From the NCBI GenBank assembly GCA_030159075.1, contig BROG01000299.1, positions 755,501-819,500 of the forward strand: a stretch of DNA of 64,000 nucleotides. The letters run 5' to 3'. The position numbers and the translations under genes were made by a program. Of this stretch, positions 12,010 to 25,317 are shown one piece after another. The notes under the pieces are model-generated. The model saw only the letters and a program-made list of their open reading frames with translations, made no database searches and was not told the DNA's origin. The stretch comes from Atrina japonica (lineage: Eukaryota; Mollusca; Bivalvia; Pterioida; Pinnidae). Within the stretch, counting starts at the first letter, position 1, and each line of letters begins with the position of its first letter.

Positions 12010-12960
12010 ATTCACCTTCATGCACATCTACATGTTGTGATCTACCTTTGTGCAAAGTTTCATCAAAACCAGTCAATGCATCTAGGAGGTGTTGCGATGA
12101 AAATATGTAGGTATCATTAGAGCAAAGTTTTCTAGGTACAAGGGCAATAACTTCCTAAAAAATTATTGAGCAGCATCCAACTCCCTTCATGCACATCTAC
12201 ATGTTGTGATTTACCTTTGTGCCAAGTTTCATCAAAATCCATCTATGTGTCTAGGAGGAGTTGCGATGACAAGATGTAGGTTTCATCAGATCCATAAATG
12301 TTTCTAGGATTTTTTATTTTGATTTGATTTTTTGTTTTACGCCACACTCAACAATTTTTCAGTCATATGATGGTGTCCAGTTTTTATTGTTGGAGGAGAA
12401 ACCCCGGTTACCCGTGTAAAGACCACGGACCTTCCGCAACAAAACTGGCAAACTTTCCCACTTAATTTGAAATGACCCTAGCGGGATTCCAACCAGAGGT
12501 GAGAGGCCGTGTGATTTAAAGCGCAATGCTCCAACAACTCAGCCACAGAGGCCCCCTAATGTGTCTAGGAGGATTTGCGATGACAAGATGTAGGTATCAT
12601 CAGAACAAAAAATGTTCTATGTACAAGGGCAATAACTCCCTGTAAAATTGTTAAGCAGCATTCATCTCCCTTCATGCACATCTCCATGATGTGATCTATC
12701 TTTGTGCCAAGTTTCATAAAAATCCATCAATGTGTCTAGGAGGAGTTGTGATGACAAGACGTAGGTATCATAAAAGCTTAAAAAAATTTCTAAGTACAAG
12801 GGCAATAACTCCCTTAACAATTGTTGAGCAGCATTCACCTCCCTTTATGCACATCTACACAATGTGATCTACCTTTGTGCCAAGTTTAATCAAAATCCAA
12901 TTATGTGTCTAGGAGGAGTTGCCATGACAAATTATTCAGACAAAAAGTGGGAGACAAGCA
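12010..12960. repeat. About 170-180 bp tandem repeat, interrupted by an inserted element
   Basis: Units contain tctaggaggagttgcgatga, gtacaagggcaataactccc, gcattcacctcccttcatgc and gatctacctttgtgccaagt. Units are seen before 12295 and after 12560. Between them is a foreign insert (12305-12560) containing gattttttgttttacgccac, tttcagtcatatgatgg and gaaaccccggttacccgtg, a dispersed family whose fragments also occur near 32985-33045 and 35650-35780. Non-coding. Confidence 0.75.
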
Positions 12961-13251
12961 ACTGGTAAACCTTTTGTCTTCTCAAGTTTTACCAGTAGGC
13001 GGCTGATAAATACAGCATTAAATTAATTTGATGTAACAAAATGTCAAACTATTTCTTCACATAATTCTTGAACTTCATGTAGTACCACATTTTCACAGGG
13101 CTACACTTCAGATTTAAATTTTTGCATAACTTAAAGTACATTTTGTGCAATAAGTCACATAAATAACTAATTTGCTTTTTAAACTCGACTATTTTTGTAT
13201 TTCAAACAAATCTATGTAGCATACCCATCTGAAGTTCTAACTAATACTTAC

Positions 13252-13306
13252 TAGGTCCCAGCAGTTCAGGTGGAATTCCCATCGGGAATGACCCATTGTT
13301 CGACAT
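13252..13306 (-). CDS. Exon 1 (start exon) of TRANK1-like gene
   Basis: This 55 nt coding stretch reads from an ATG in good context (A at -3, acagaATGT) to a gtaagt donor. It encodes the 18 residues MSNNGSFPMGIPPELLGP plus one base (phase 1). That base completes a codon with the acceptor at 8545. Upstream there is no convincing polypyrimidine tract, so I take the ATG as the true start and the upstream sequence as 5' UTR. The N-terminal peptide is low in complexity and is not itself diagnostic of the family. Splicing to an upstream non-coding exon is possible. Confidence 0.65.
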
Positions 13307-13460
13307 TCTGTTTCGTTGTTTCTTTGACTCTATCTCATTATTATGTCATACTATACACACTTCTTTTCCCCAATGACTTGAAAAGAGATAAACAGTGAAT
13401 TATATTTAAACTATTTTGAAAGTTTGTCAAAAAAAAGATTTTAGTGTATATAATATTTTA

Positions 13461-13749
13461 ACAAGATGTGTTTGTGAAACAAATGCCCCCAACAGATTTT
13501 TGCAATGTCCTACACACCCCAGGCACATGTGATGTCAGTGAATTGTGAGCAACTCTTATTTAAACTTACAGTCTAACTTTGGTTTCTGTATTACAATCCA
13601 CACTTGAAATATTACACTTTATATGTAAGCGGGAAGGAATTACAAACAAACAGACCAACAGACAGACAAACAGACAAAGAGACATCCTGACAGACGGACA
13701 ATCCAAACACTAGATACCCCCGGCAGACCTTTCAGGCAGGGGGCATAAA
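13461..13749. repeat. Short interspersed element, copy 2
   Basis: Same family as 9356-9616. The start is aacaagatgtgtttgtgaaa, the body includes attacactttatatgtaagc, an extended cagac/gac stretch follows, and the end is ggcagggggcataaaaa. It lies just upstream of the start exon of the TRANK1-like gene. Confidence 0.6.
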
Positions 13750-13985
13750 AATTCTAGAAATAACTAACAGAAGTTATATTTTTCAACAAGTGCAGTTCTA
13801 GTAATCAGTTTTTGCTTCTATTGACCAACACTTGGGCCAGTAGGAAGGTAAAATTTTTTTTTTGATTTTGATGTGTAAATTGGACAAAGTTTCAGACTTT
13901 ATGTAAGAAACAAATGAGCAAAACTGCCAGAGAAATTGGGTCAGCCCTTCAAAGTGGGTCGGTCAAGTTTTGTTTTTTATTTTAT

Positions 13986-13987
<2 letters not shown>

Positions 13988-14016
<29 letters not shown>

Positions 14017-14018
14017 GC
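13988..14018. repeat. T-run followed by about 24-base G-run
   Basis: A run of T passes directly into an unusually long pure G tract before ctttgtttcc. It could form a G-quadruplex, and its length is likely to be unreliable in the assembly. Confidence 0.85.
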
Positions 14019-14206
14019 TTTGTTTCCATATTTACATAATGAAATTAATAAAATGTGTCATATGTCAACCTAATGAAAAATTGTAGCGATGAAAATTTAC
14101 GTTTTTTAAAATATTTTATTGAAATTATGAAATCTAAAAATACAAAAAACTGTTTGAAAAAATTCATACAAGAATCTCTTCAAACTCTTCATTTTGGAAA
14201 AATTTC

Positions 14207-14666
14207 AATAGGGAACTTTTGAGTTAGCCCGGATTACCATTATGATCCTGCATTTATTGGAGCCTTTTCGATTTTGTTCCTCACATGTTCTTCCAGTTTT
14301 TATATTTACCTTCGCAACGTTCGTAAAGTAAATGGAAATATTCTTACTTTCAAATGCATTAACTTTATTTTGTGTAAAGAAACCCATGAGATTCTTAAAA
14401 AAATACCACAGTGGGTTATTTAGTTAAACACCAAATTACTGAAGTGTAGCAGGCAAGGAAAAATGTGTGGATAGACCGGGAATCGAACCCAAGACCTTCC
14501 AAACACTACACTACACTTTTACCAAATGCGCTGCAGCTATAGGGGCTCTTTATATATTATAGAAACCGAAAAAAGCATTGAGGAACATTTTTCTAGAATC
14601 ATATAACTGGCAATAATAAAACCAGAATTATAGTGGTAATCCGGGCTAACTAGAAAGTTCCCTATT
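14207..14666. mobile_element. MITE-like element with about 26 bp inverted ends, copy 1
   Basis: The left end aatagggaacttttgagtta continues with gcccggattacc. The right end is its reverse complement (ggtaatccgggctaactag, then aaagttccctatt). Internally, at about 14470-14560, it carries a tRNA-like segment whose minus strand reads ggtcttgggttcgattcccg, a B-box-like sequence. No transposase is present. A second copy lies at 26110-26540. Family (DNA transposon superfamily) not determined; no clear target-site duplication seen. Confidence 0.7.
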
Positions 14667-14894
14667 ACAACTGAGAAGAATAAAAAATGCATTTTTTGCA
14701 TTGGGATTAGGGCCTTATTTCAGCCCCTATGACACAGACAGGGTGAAAATAACAAGATGGAAAACTTTGGTAAATGTTAAATTCTGATGTAAACGAAGAG
14801 TTTTATCATCCAGACACTTGATTCCACCCATTTCACATCCAAACAAATGTATGATTGATTAAAAACAAAAAATTCCTGTGTTTACATATTGTAA

Positions 14895-17356
14895 ATAAAC
14901 AAGAAGCCCAAGGGGCCTTAAGTCGCTCACCTGGCAAAATTGGTCAACATTGCAGAAAACATAAAAAATGTGTAAAAGATAAAATGGCTAATAAACATGA
15001 AAAACAATAGGCTCATCGGGGGCCTTAATAATCACCTGAGTGAAATGTATTTTACTGACAATATACTGAAAAGCAACCAAAAGCTTGAAAAATTCATTGA
15101 AATGGAGAATTAACTTGCATAAGGGTAGACTTGCATTGACAATATTTTTATAGATATTTCAAGATAATTTGCAACAACAGTAGAAAACATGTGAAATCCA
15201 TTTAAAATGGGAACTAACTTTCACAAGGATTAACCTCATAATTTAATTCCTGTTACATTTTCATAGATCTTTGCATACTGAACATTTTTGCTTCTTTCTC
15301 TTTCTTTCTATCTATTATACTTTTCAAGACAAAAGAACAGAACTGTCAAAAACATGAAAAATCAACTTAAAGGGGAAATAACTCCCAATAGGACCTTACT
15401 GACTTTTTTGTAGATCTTTGCTTGCCGAATATTTTTGCTTCTTTCACTTTCTCTCTATCTATTACACTTTTGAAGATAATGTAAAAAATAAACATCCAAA
15501 AACATGAAAAATCCACTTAAAAGGGGAAAAAGCTCAAATAAGGGTCGACCTGACAATTTATGCCTTATTGACTTTTTTTGTAGATCTTTGCATACTGAAC
15601 ATTTTTGCTTATTTCACTTTCTCTCTATCTATTTCACTTTTGAAGATAATGTCAAAAAAAAAAAAAACCATCCAAAAACATGAAAAATCCCCTTAAAAGG
15701 AAAAAAAACCCAAAAGGGGCAACCTGACAATTTCAACCCTTTTGAATTTTAGGTAGATATTTGCATGCATAGGACAAAACATTGAAAAACATGAAATATC
15801 TACTTAAAGGGGAAATAACTCCCGTAAGGGTCGACCTGACAATTTTGGCCTTATTGACGTTTTTGTAGATCTTTACGTGCTAAACATTTTCATTTCTACT
15901 CTACCTATTATACTTTTCAAGATAATGTCAAAAAACATCCAAAAATATGAACAAGAGGCCAGAGATTCCTTGACGGTCAGCTGAACAGAACAAAATCCAC
16001 TTAAAGGGTATTTAACTCCCATAAATGTCGACCTGAAAATTTCAGCCCTATGACTGTTCAGTAGATCTTTGTTTGCTGAACGTTTGTCTTTCTTTCACTT
16101 TCTCTCTATCTATTATACTTTTCAAGATAATGTCAAAAAATAAAATGGGAAGTAACTCCCATCAGGGGCAACCTGACAATTTCGACTCTATTGACATTTT
16201 TGTAAATCTTTGCATGCTGAACATTTTAGCTTCTTTCACTTCTACTCTACCTATTATACTTTTCAAGATAATGTAAAAAAAAAAAACATCCAAAAACATG
16301 AAAAATCCAGTTAAAAGGGGAAGTGACTCCAATATGGTGCAACCTGACAAATTTAGCCCTTTTGTCTTTTTTGTAGACGTTTGCATGCTGAACATTTTTG
16401 CTTCATTCACTTTCACTCTACCTATTATACTTTTCAAGATAATGTCAAAAAACATCCATAAACATGAAAAATTCACAAAAAAGGGGAAATAACTCACATA
16501 AAGGTTGACCCGACAATTTCTACCAAAATGAAATGTTTGTAGATTTTTGCAAGCCACTCATTTTAGGGTAAAGTTTTTTTCTCTACCTTTATTAATTTTG
16601 GAGATACATATATTAAATCACATATATCTGCTAAATCATTCCTTCTATATTTAGCCAGGGCAGCCATGTTTGGTCCTAGCCCCTTTTCAACTGCAAACTT
16701 TATGTAGCTTTACATGGTTAAATTTCCTGTCAAGTTTGGTTCAAACTGGTCCAATGGTTCTGGAGAAGTAGTCAAAAATGTTGAAAATTTACAACAAAAA
16801 AAACCATATATTTTACATTTAGTTAGGTGCCTGTGACCTTCACCTTTAACACCATGACCTTGAAATTTTGTCAAAATGATCCTCAGATAATTTGTAACAA
16901 CTTTCTCATATATCTTTGCATACAAATAGTTAATCAGTTTTGAGTTATTAAACAATTTGTAATACAAATATACCGTGTTACTGAAGCGCCCCCTAGTGAC
17001 TCGTTTATGGACAGATTTCATTTTAGTTTGCAAACTTTGTAGATACTGACCTAACAATCATGCATACAAAATTTGACACTCATCTGATCATTGTTTCATG
17101 AGAAGATTTTTTTAAAGATGTACCAAATTTTGGTCCTTTTAGGCCCCTTTCAGGGCCCCTATTGGTCTTATCCCGTTTTTGTTCACAAACTATATGTGGC
17201 TTCACATGGGTATGCTATATGCCAAGTTTGGTTAAAATTGGCCCATGGGTTCTTGAGAAGATGTTTAAATGCAAAAGTTAACAGACGGACGACGACGGAC
17301 GCCAGACCTTTGTCTATAGCAATAGCTCACTTGGCCCTTCAGGCCAGGTGAGCTAA
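14895..17356. mobile_element. Large bivalve tandem-core element (Helentron/pearl-like, non-autonomous)
   Basis: It starts aacaagaagcccaaggggcc ttaagtcgctcacctgg. It then holds about eight diverged 165-170 bp units (15050-16560) with tttgcatgctgaacattttt, ctattatacttttcaagata, ggggaaataactcccataag and gacctgacaatttc. A tail follows with gccaagtttggttaaaattg and gttcttgagaagatgtttaa, an acagacggacgacgacggac stretch, and a strong hairpin (17323-17336 pairing with 17342-17355, loop of five) followed by aaaaa. The ctcacctgg at the start is inverted in the hairpin. Tandem cores with a 3' hairpin are known from bivalve pearl/HINE elements; calling this one so is inference. Confidence 0.55.
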
Positions 17357-17657
17357 AAAACTTAATCCAGGAATTCATGACTTCTTTATAGTTAACTCAT
17401 TCACCCTCTAAAGACACTTTTGGACTGGACTACGACATTGATTTATAGAAGAGTCCATTGTTTTTAGGGGGTTGATTAGTTAAAACACGTACACAAGTCA
17501 GATGCAATTTTCTAAGTATGACAAAATTTGTCACTATTTTTCCTGGTACAACACCCCCCCACCCCCCACCCCTGTCAAAAAAAGAGAAAGCTGTGCAAGG
17601 ACCAGGAGTCAAATATACAGTGGATTCCTCTTAGTTGCATAGCCAAAATGTCATGAA

Positions 17658-18720
17658 TAACAAGAGTTGTCAGAAGACAACAAAGCTCGCCTAAATAGGT
17701 GCAAATTATCACCAAAATTACGCATAATAACATGTCTTGCCAGACCCTGTCTTGATATTAAATGAGTGGGGCAATACCTCCCCCCCCCCACACACACACA
17801 CACACACACATGACTGGATATGTTTTCCCATAATAGTCAATAATATATATGGTTCAAGGTGGGGCAGTGATCAGATTTTAAGTTATACATGTAAGTAAAC
17901 ATATATATTTAAGGGGGTGGGTCAGTACCCCTACATACACTACTGCATGTGTTTTTCCAAAACAATCAATAATATATGGTTTAAGGGTAGGGCTGTGATC
18001 GGACCCCACATACACCAATGAATGTGTTTTTCCATAACAATCATTAATATATGGTTTAAGAGTGGGGCTGTGATTGGTTTTTAAGTTATAAGTAAAAATA
18101 TGTACTTCATAGGGTGGGGCAGGACCCCCAAGGACCCCCCATACACCAATGAATGTGTTTCCCTATAACATTCAATAACATATATGGTTTAAGGGTGTGG
18201 CTATGAACGGTTTTAAAGTTATAAGTAAAAAAATGTATTTCAGAGGGTGGGGCAGGATCCCCAAGGACCCCCCATACACCACCGAATGTTTTTCCCTATA
18301 ACAATCAATAATATATATGGTTTAAGGGTGGTGCTATAAATGGTTTTTATGTTATAAGTAAAAATATATATTTCAGAGGGTGGAGCAGGACCCCCAAGGA
18401 CCCCCCATACTCCACTGAATGTGTTTCCCTATAACAATCAATATATATATATGGTTTAAAGGTGGGCGTGTGAACGGTTTTTAAGTTATATGTAAAAATA
18501 TATATTTCAGGGGGTAGGGCAGGACCCCCCCATAGGACCCAATCATAAACCAATAAATGTGTCTACCCATAACAAACAAGAATATATATGGTTTAGAGGT
18601 AAACTTGTGAACTGTCTTCAAGAAATGCATAAAAGAATAAATTTAAGGGGTGGGGCATATATCCCAAAAGACCCCAATACACATCAATAAACACTGATGT
18701 TCTACCCTAATGGAACCTCC
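17658..18720. repeat. About 120 bp tandem repeat with a CA microsatellite at its head
   Basis: It begins aacaagagttgtcagaagac aacaaagctcgcc, the same 5' phrase as at 34757 and 35841. It contains a (ca)n run at about 17790-17810 and then seven or so units with ataacaatcaataatatatg, gtttaagggtggggctgtga, ttttaagttataagtaaaaa and gggtggggcaggacccccaa. A single related unit group recurs at about 41935-42230. Non-coding. Confidence 0.75.
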
Positions 18721-18859
18721 ATCCAAATTATCAGGGTTCTAACACTATCATTAACGAAGAACCAAATCCTGATGAAAACTTAACATTGATCTGAACACAG
18801 CAAATTTTAGCAGAAACTGTAAGTCCAAAACATCACAAAATATGTCAAAATTTGAATTT

Positions 18860-19370
18860 ATTCCAAAAATGTTTCATATTTCACTCTGCTAATTGATACT
18901 TACCCCAAAAGAGTCCTTCATACCAAATAACAGCCTCCTACTAAACATATTGAATGATTTATAGCGCTTTCCAACACTTGCCCCAAAACTTTAATCATGT
19001 TAAAATTTGAATTCTTTCCATTAAAGTTCTAGATTTCACTCTAGTAACTGATACTTTACCCCCCCCCCACCCCAAAGAGTCCTTCATACCAAATAACTGC
19101 CTCCTACTACACATATTGAATGATTTATAGTGCTTTCCAACACTTGCCCCAAAACTTTACCCTTTGATTTACATGAAAAAAAAGTTTAAGTGAAAAAAAA
19201 CATGTCAAAATTTGAATTCTTTCCAAAAAAGTTTCAGATTTCACTCCACTAACTGATACTTTACCCCCCCAAAGAGTCCTTCATACCAAATAACAGCCTC
19301 CTACTACACATATTGAATGATTTATAGTTCTTTCCAACACTTGTCCCAAAACTTTAACCTGAGCAACGCC
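18860..19370. repeat. About 150-165 bp tandem repeat, three units
   Basis: Three units share aaaatttgaattctttcca, agatttcactctactaactg, aagagtccttcataccaaat and cacatattgaatgatttata. Differences lie mostly in a C-run of variable length. It directly follows the array at 17658-18720 and may belong to the same element. Confidence 0.75.
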
Positions 19371-22300
19371 CGACGCTGATGTGACTACATAAGCCCTCCT
19401 ATTCTTCAAAAAGCCAAGATAATAAAAATATAGTATACATATGTGAGATTTCGATCACATATGAGACCACAGGTAGAAAAAGCAGAGTGATTCCATGGAT
19501 TTAAGATGATGAAAAAACTAATACACGGTCATTTCCTGTTCCATTTCAATCAAATTGTCACCATCAACAAATAATAATTTGAAGTTTGTGTTTTAAGAAA
19601 ATTGGCATTGTTTCATTTTAAAGTACTAATGAATTTTGAAGGATACAAAATTTTAATGCCTCTTTTCAAAACATTATGTATGTGTAAATATGAAATTATG
19701 ACATACGGAATCTATTTTTCTGTTACTATATTTCTGAATCTTGAAAACATTATTTTAAACTGTTTTTTGCTTTAGGGTGCAAGTTTTAACAATATTGATT
19801 TAGAAATAACTTTATCATATACGTTTTGAAGATTTGCAGACTGATGTGAAATATAGAGAGAAAAAACTAAAAATTATACTCACATTTGTGACCATACATA
19901 CCAAAACCGTACTAAATGATCTGATCAACTTTCATCCTTATATACATGACGTGCCAAAATGTTATCTTTATTTCTTTATCAGATGACAGAATACTTATAA
20001 ATAGGTGCCTACTAGGCCTATGGTTCTCCAAAAATATCTTTCTCATACAATTCACAGAAATGAAATGAAAAATGCCATGTTACCATACCTGTCAATTAAT
20101 TCAGTAAGCAAAAACCTGTACATATAACTTCCTTCATTATTAAGTTAAGCATATTTATAGATTTTTTCTGTTATCAATTATACCAATTTTGTAAGAAATT
20201 CTTTTTAAGATACTTAAAATAGACTTTGGCATATTTAACTTACTATTCAGCAGAGTGTGTGTAATAAATCACCTGTTCAGCAAAATACTGTTTTCTGACA
20301 ATAATCTGTGGTTATTTGTTTACCTACTTTCAGTTTGGACAAGTTCAGAGAAATGAAGGTGTAAATAAAAGTCTATAAATAGTAACAGGGACTTTCCTGA
20401 TATGGTTCTGGAGTTTATAAGAGTTTTAGCTAATCTCAAACCCGATCTTTCAATGGTTATCACTAAAGAGTTGACTTTGTATAGCATTTGATATTATCAA
20501 AAGACATTTTAAAATTATACATTTTTTAAAAAATATCTGTATAGTATTCAATTTTCCAGCTCAAGGTCAGACTGGGACAAGAAGAATTAAAGTAAATTAA
20601 TGCTTATTAAATTCAAAATATCTTAAAAAATAGCAAATACATTTTGTTATAAAATGAATTTTATTCAAATAACATTTAACTATTTTTTCTTTTAAGTTTT
20701 GAATCTACATGTTAAAATAACCTAGAGAATTTTGACAAAAAATAAATACTTTCAATCATCAATATTGTAAACTTGTAAATTTTGTTGCCAGATTTAAATT
20801 GTTATTTTTGTGGAAAACTGAAAATCAATGACAGACAATAGGATATCTTTTAATGAACAATTTAGCACCTGCTGTGGTGAACAATATACAACGTACATCT
20901 GTATGTCTGCCAGTCAATCATATCACTTTAACAATCCATATACAGTGAAACTTGTATATAAAGACCTCCTTAGGGACACAAGAAAATCAGTCTTTATAGG
21001 GAGCTGGTCTTTATAGAGATTGATTTGTACACAAATGGTATTGCTGGGGACAGCAAAAAAAACGGACTCTTTGTGATGGTCTTTATACACGGGTGGTCGC
21101 TAAAACAGGTTTTTCTGTACATAAGTACTGAGCTGACACTGATAAAACCATGCATTTTATCTAACACAATATATAAATTAACTAAGGCACTTAATGGTTA
21201 AAACTTATTAAAATGTTAAGTTACAGTGTAGTACATGGTTCATACAGCCAATCAGGGTTCAACATTAAGGACTGTCCTTTTTTGCATTCTGACAAGTGCT
21301 GATATTACTTCACACTAGTGAAGTTGTTGAAGACAAAAATTAATTCAATTAAGATTATACTTGTTTAAACACAATATAATAACTTTAAATGTTACGCTTG
21401 ATTTTCGTCCAAGTCATTTTTGGATTTGGACAAATAGATTTAAATACATGTACTACTTGTCCTGCAGGACAAGTGGAAATATTCATTATTGTTGACCCCC
21501 AGCTCATGGAAATAATTTTTCAAGCACTTTTCAAGCACTTTCAATGGGTATGTTTAAAGCAGCATTGGCTAAGATAGTAATGTTTTTTTTTTTTTTGGAA
21601 AGAGTGTAATAATCATAAAACGATTGTGTACCATAAAAAATCACCCAACAATACGATTTACCATTGAAAATAGTGCTGATGCAAAAAAATCATCCATATT
21701 TTTTTGTGCTTACATGGAAACTGAAACAAGACATGACATCTGATTAATTCCCGATCATCTTCGTAGATGTCCTCGAGATCTGATGGTTGAGTGAAATTAC
21801 AAGGAAAACTTGCACCCAAGACCAATCGTACCAAGACAAAGACCTAGACTGAGTCTGAAGGACAAACATTACCCAATACTTAAGGCCTAAAATAAAATTA
21901 AGTTTGTTTGCTGTTTACCCACTGACCCACAGAAATCACTGCAACTCCGAAAATTTTATTGCATTTTCAAAATAATTTTTTTTATTGACGATCTTTCTGG
22001 AACGTTCGATTACCATCACAACTTTATATAGTATTATTAACTTTGTCTCGATCTCTGAGAATATACATGCATATATTTTGACTGTGGCGCTATTATTTAT
22101 TCAACGAAATATATATATTAAAAGTATTTTATCTGAGTAGTGTAAAATAATGGCCAGAACATACTTAACATGACACTAGGGGCTTATCAAGGAAATGCAA
22201 ATTCATAATATGACCTCTTATAACTCTTCGATATATTATCAATCCATCTACAGTATTAGGGCATAAATGAGTTCGCCAAACTACGAATACTATTTATAAA

Positions 22301-23585
22301 AAAAGGAAACCAAAAATCCTGTATGATACATGTTTTACTAAGATAAACAATTTATGAAACAGCTGTGTAAATTTGTTTGATATGTTTCCTCCTTTTATGA
22401 AAGCTGAAGGGAATAATGTTATAGCAGCGATATATGAAACTAATAGCTTAATATATCGCTAGTTATAGCAAACATAAAATTGTGCAGACAGTTACATAAG
22501 AGTTACCTCTCCTGCAGGACAAGTAGTACATGTAATGTACATCTATATTTTAATTCGAGCTCAAGTATCAAACTGATGAAATCTTATTGCAGGGGTAGCG
22601 CTTAACATTTTTTAACCAGGGGCCACCTGGGCCCCTAAGGTTAAAAATCTACTAGCCCAGCTCAAATTTCAGAGGCCTAAATTTATTTTACTTTTGATAG
22701 TTTCAGACATCAGAAATATTCGAAAAATAATTTAATATGCAGAAAAATTCTAACATTTCAGTTATCCTTCAATAACGGTCTTTTTCCACATAGTAAAGAA
22801 TAGTAACACAAATTTCAGTATTTCAAAAAAAAAAAAAAATAGAAATAAAGAAAATAAACACAAGGAATTATTCCATCAATGACTATAAATAGATTAGTTG
22901 AATTTAAAAATTGGCTAAATGTCCATCTTTTCTTTTCATATTTTTAAATTTAATTAAAATATCAGCTTTAGTTCTTGCTATAAACAGGGGAAACACTGGC
23001 TGAAGAAATTATGGTGCCCAGAAAATTGACATTAATCAATATCTGTCAACAGTTTCAAATTTTTGGAGCCAGATTCAAAGTTCTGAAAAATTATGACTGT
23101 GTTTATGTAAAAGCTATAAAGCCATATTAGTTTGCTATGAATTTAATAAGTTTAATCAAATGAATTACCGTACATGAAGACATTATTGTCTAACTGAAAA
23201 GAAAACATCTTTTTTTAATTGAAATCATGACAATTAATCTTGAAATGTATTCATTACACTAATATTTTCATTGGAGTCCAGATGTCAGAGAAAACACCAC
23301 GATCTCGCTCAGCAATTTCTCTGTTAAAATTTTCAATTAAAACCAGTTCTTGTTCATTTTAATCCTTGAATTGGGGTCATTCGAAATATATGGAGCCATA
23401 AAGTGGACCTACCATGTACAGGAGAACCATCATGACATCAGAATAAAATGCTGAACATCAAATAAACTGAACTACACTCTGGTTCATCAAAACTTTTAGA
23501 AACTTGTGTTCGCCACCTGGTTGACTTCCTGGGGAAATACACTCGCCAGCATGACATTAACTCGCCATGGGCTAGAGGGCAACCA
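19371..23585. other. Gene-free AT-rich stretch
   Basis: No supportable exon or conserved reading frame seen on either strand. Scattered dispersed-repeat fragments are present: a tacagtgaaacttgtatataaag / ggtctttatag block at about 20940-21120, a cctgcaggacaagt phrase at about 21460 that recurs at about 22510, and poly-T/A runs near 21580 and 22830. Confidence 0.5.
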
Positions 23586-23599
23586 TTACTTTCTATCCA

Positions 23600-24700
23600 T
23601 GAGTGTCAGTTCATTCATGTGACAAGATGCTGTTATACACATGTCAGTAGAATCATGTGACAAGAAGCTGTTATACACATGTCAGTAGAATCATGTGACA
23701 ATATGCTATAATACAAGTGTCTGCAAGATGCTGTCATACATGTGTAAGTGAAGTCATGTGATAAGAAGCTGTTATAAAAGTGTCAGTGTAACCATGTGAC
23801 AAGATGCTGTTATATACATGTACATGTCAGTGTATTCATGTGACAAGATGCTGTTATACACATGTCAGTAGAATCATGTGACAAGATGCTGTAATACAAG
23901 TGTCTGTGTAACCATGTGACAAGATGCTGTTAAACAAGAGTCGGTGTAACCATGTGACAAGGTGCTGTTATCCACATGTCAGTAGAATCATGTGACGACG
24001 CTGTTATACACGTCAGTAGAATCATGTGACAAGATGCTATTATACACTTGTCAGTATAATCATGTGACAAGAGGCTGTTATACACATGTCATTAGAATCA
24101 TGTGACATGATGCTGTTATACATATGTCAGTAGAATCATGTGAAAAACACTGTTATACATGTCAGTAGAATCATGTGACAAGATGCTATTATACACATGT
24201 CAGGGAAACCATGTGACAAGATGCTGTTATACACATGTCAGTGTATTCATTTGACAAGATGCTGCTGTTATACAAGTGTCAGTGTAATCATGTGACATGA
24301 TGCTGTTATACACATGTCAGTGTAATGATGTGACAAGATGCTGTTATACCTGTGTTAGTGTAATGTGAGAAGATGATATTATACATGTGTCAGTGTAATT
24401 GTGACATAATGTTGTAAAACAAGTGTCAGAGTATTCATGTGACAAAATGCTGCTACACAAGTATTCATGTCAGAAGATACTGCTATACAAGTGTCAATGT
24501 CATGTGACAAGATGTTGTTATACAAGTGTCAGTGTAGTCTTGCGACAAAATGCTGCTATACTAGTGTAGGAATATTCATTTGACAAAATGCTGCTATACG
24601 AGTATTCATGTGAGAAGATGCTGTTACCCAAGTATCACTGTCAATGTAATTATGTGACAAAATGCTGTTATACAGGTGTCAGTGAAGTCTTGTGACAAGA
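23600..24700. repeat. About 38 bp minisatellite (catgtgacaagatgctgtta ...)
   Basis: About 28 imperfect tandem units read roughly tcatgtgacaagatgctgtt atacacatgtcagtagaa. The units are more diverged to the right (24350-24700), with truncated and fused units. Non-coding; presumably between the two host genes. Confidence 0.9.
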
Positions 24701-25317
24701 CCCTTACATGAACATAAATCAACATTGTTCACCAGAATACACTATTCCAGTTAATTGCATATTCCTGTTATTTGCATTAATATTAAATTTGAACTTAATA
24801 GGAATCAACTGTATTTTTCAATCAAATTGTGAGATTCATGCACAAATTTTTGTTTTTTTTTGTTTTCTTTTGGAACTCCGATAATAGCATGCTATCAAAA
24901 TTATTCTCAGTCAACAAAGCTGGTACCCTTTATTGAAATTAACCAGTGATTAATAGACCTCCTATTGTACATTTGTTCTTATGCCCTTTCAGTTCATAAT
25001 TGTACATCATAATAGGCTAATGGGCCAAAATGGGGAAAAAGTTAAATCTATAGTGATTTTACTCATAGCAATAAAGACACACAAATTTATTCATCCAATT
25101 TCTTTTAATTAACTGACCACATAGTTTTCATTAGATACAGAAGAAATGGAAGTTTTGTTCAGTGGTACTTAAAGTTGAGAGATTCTCCTTTTTGACATAC
25201 CGAATGTGAGCTGCACAGTGAACGTATTTGGGAGACTATGTTCAAAATTGGGAAAAAAATTGTCAATTTTGCATACAGAATGGGGCCTATTACAGGACCA
25301 CATGTTGACGATATTAG

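Noticed and set aside
16073..16557. Open frames on both strands across the tandem-core element
   Set aside because: They follow the 165 bp repeat unit and change with it; no conserved protein pattern.
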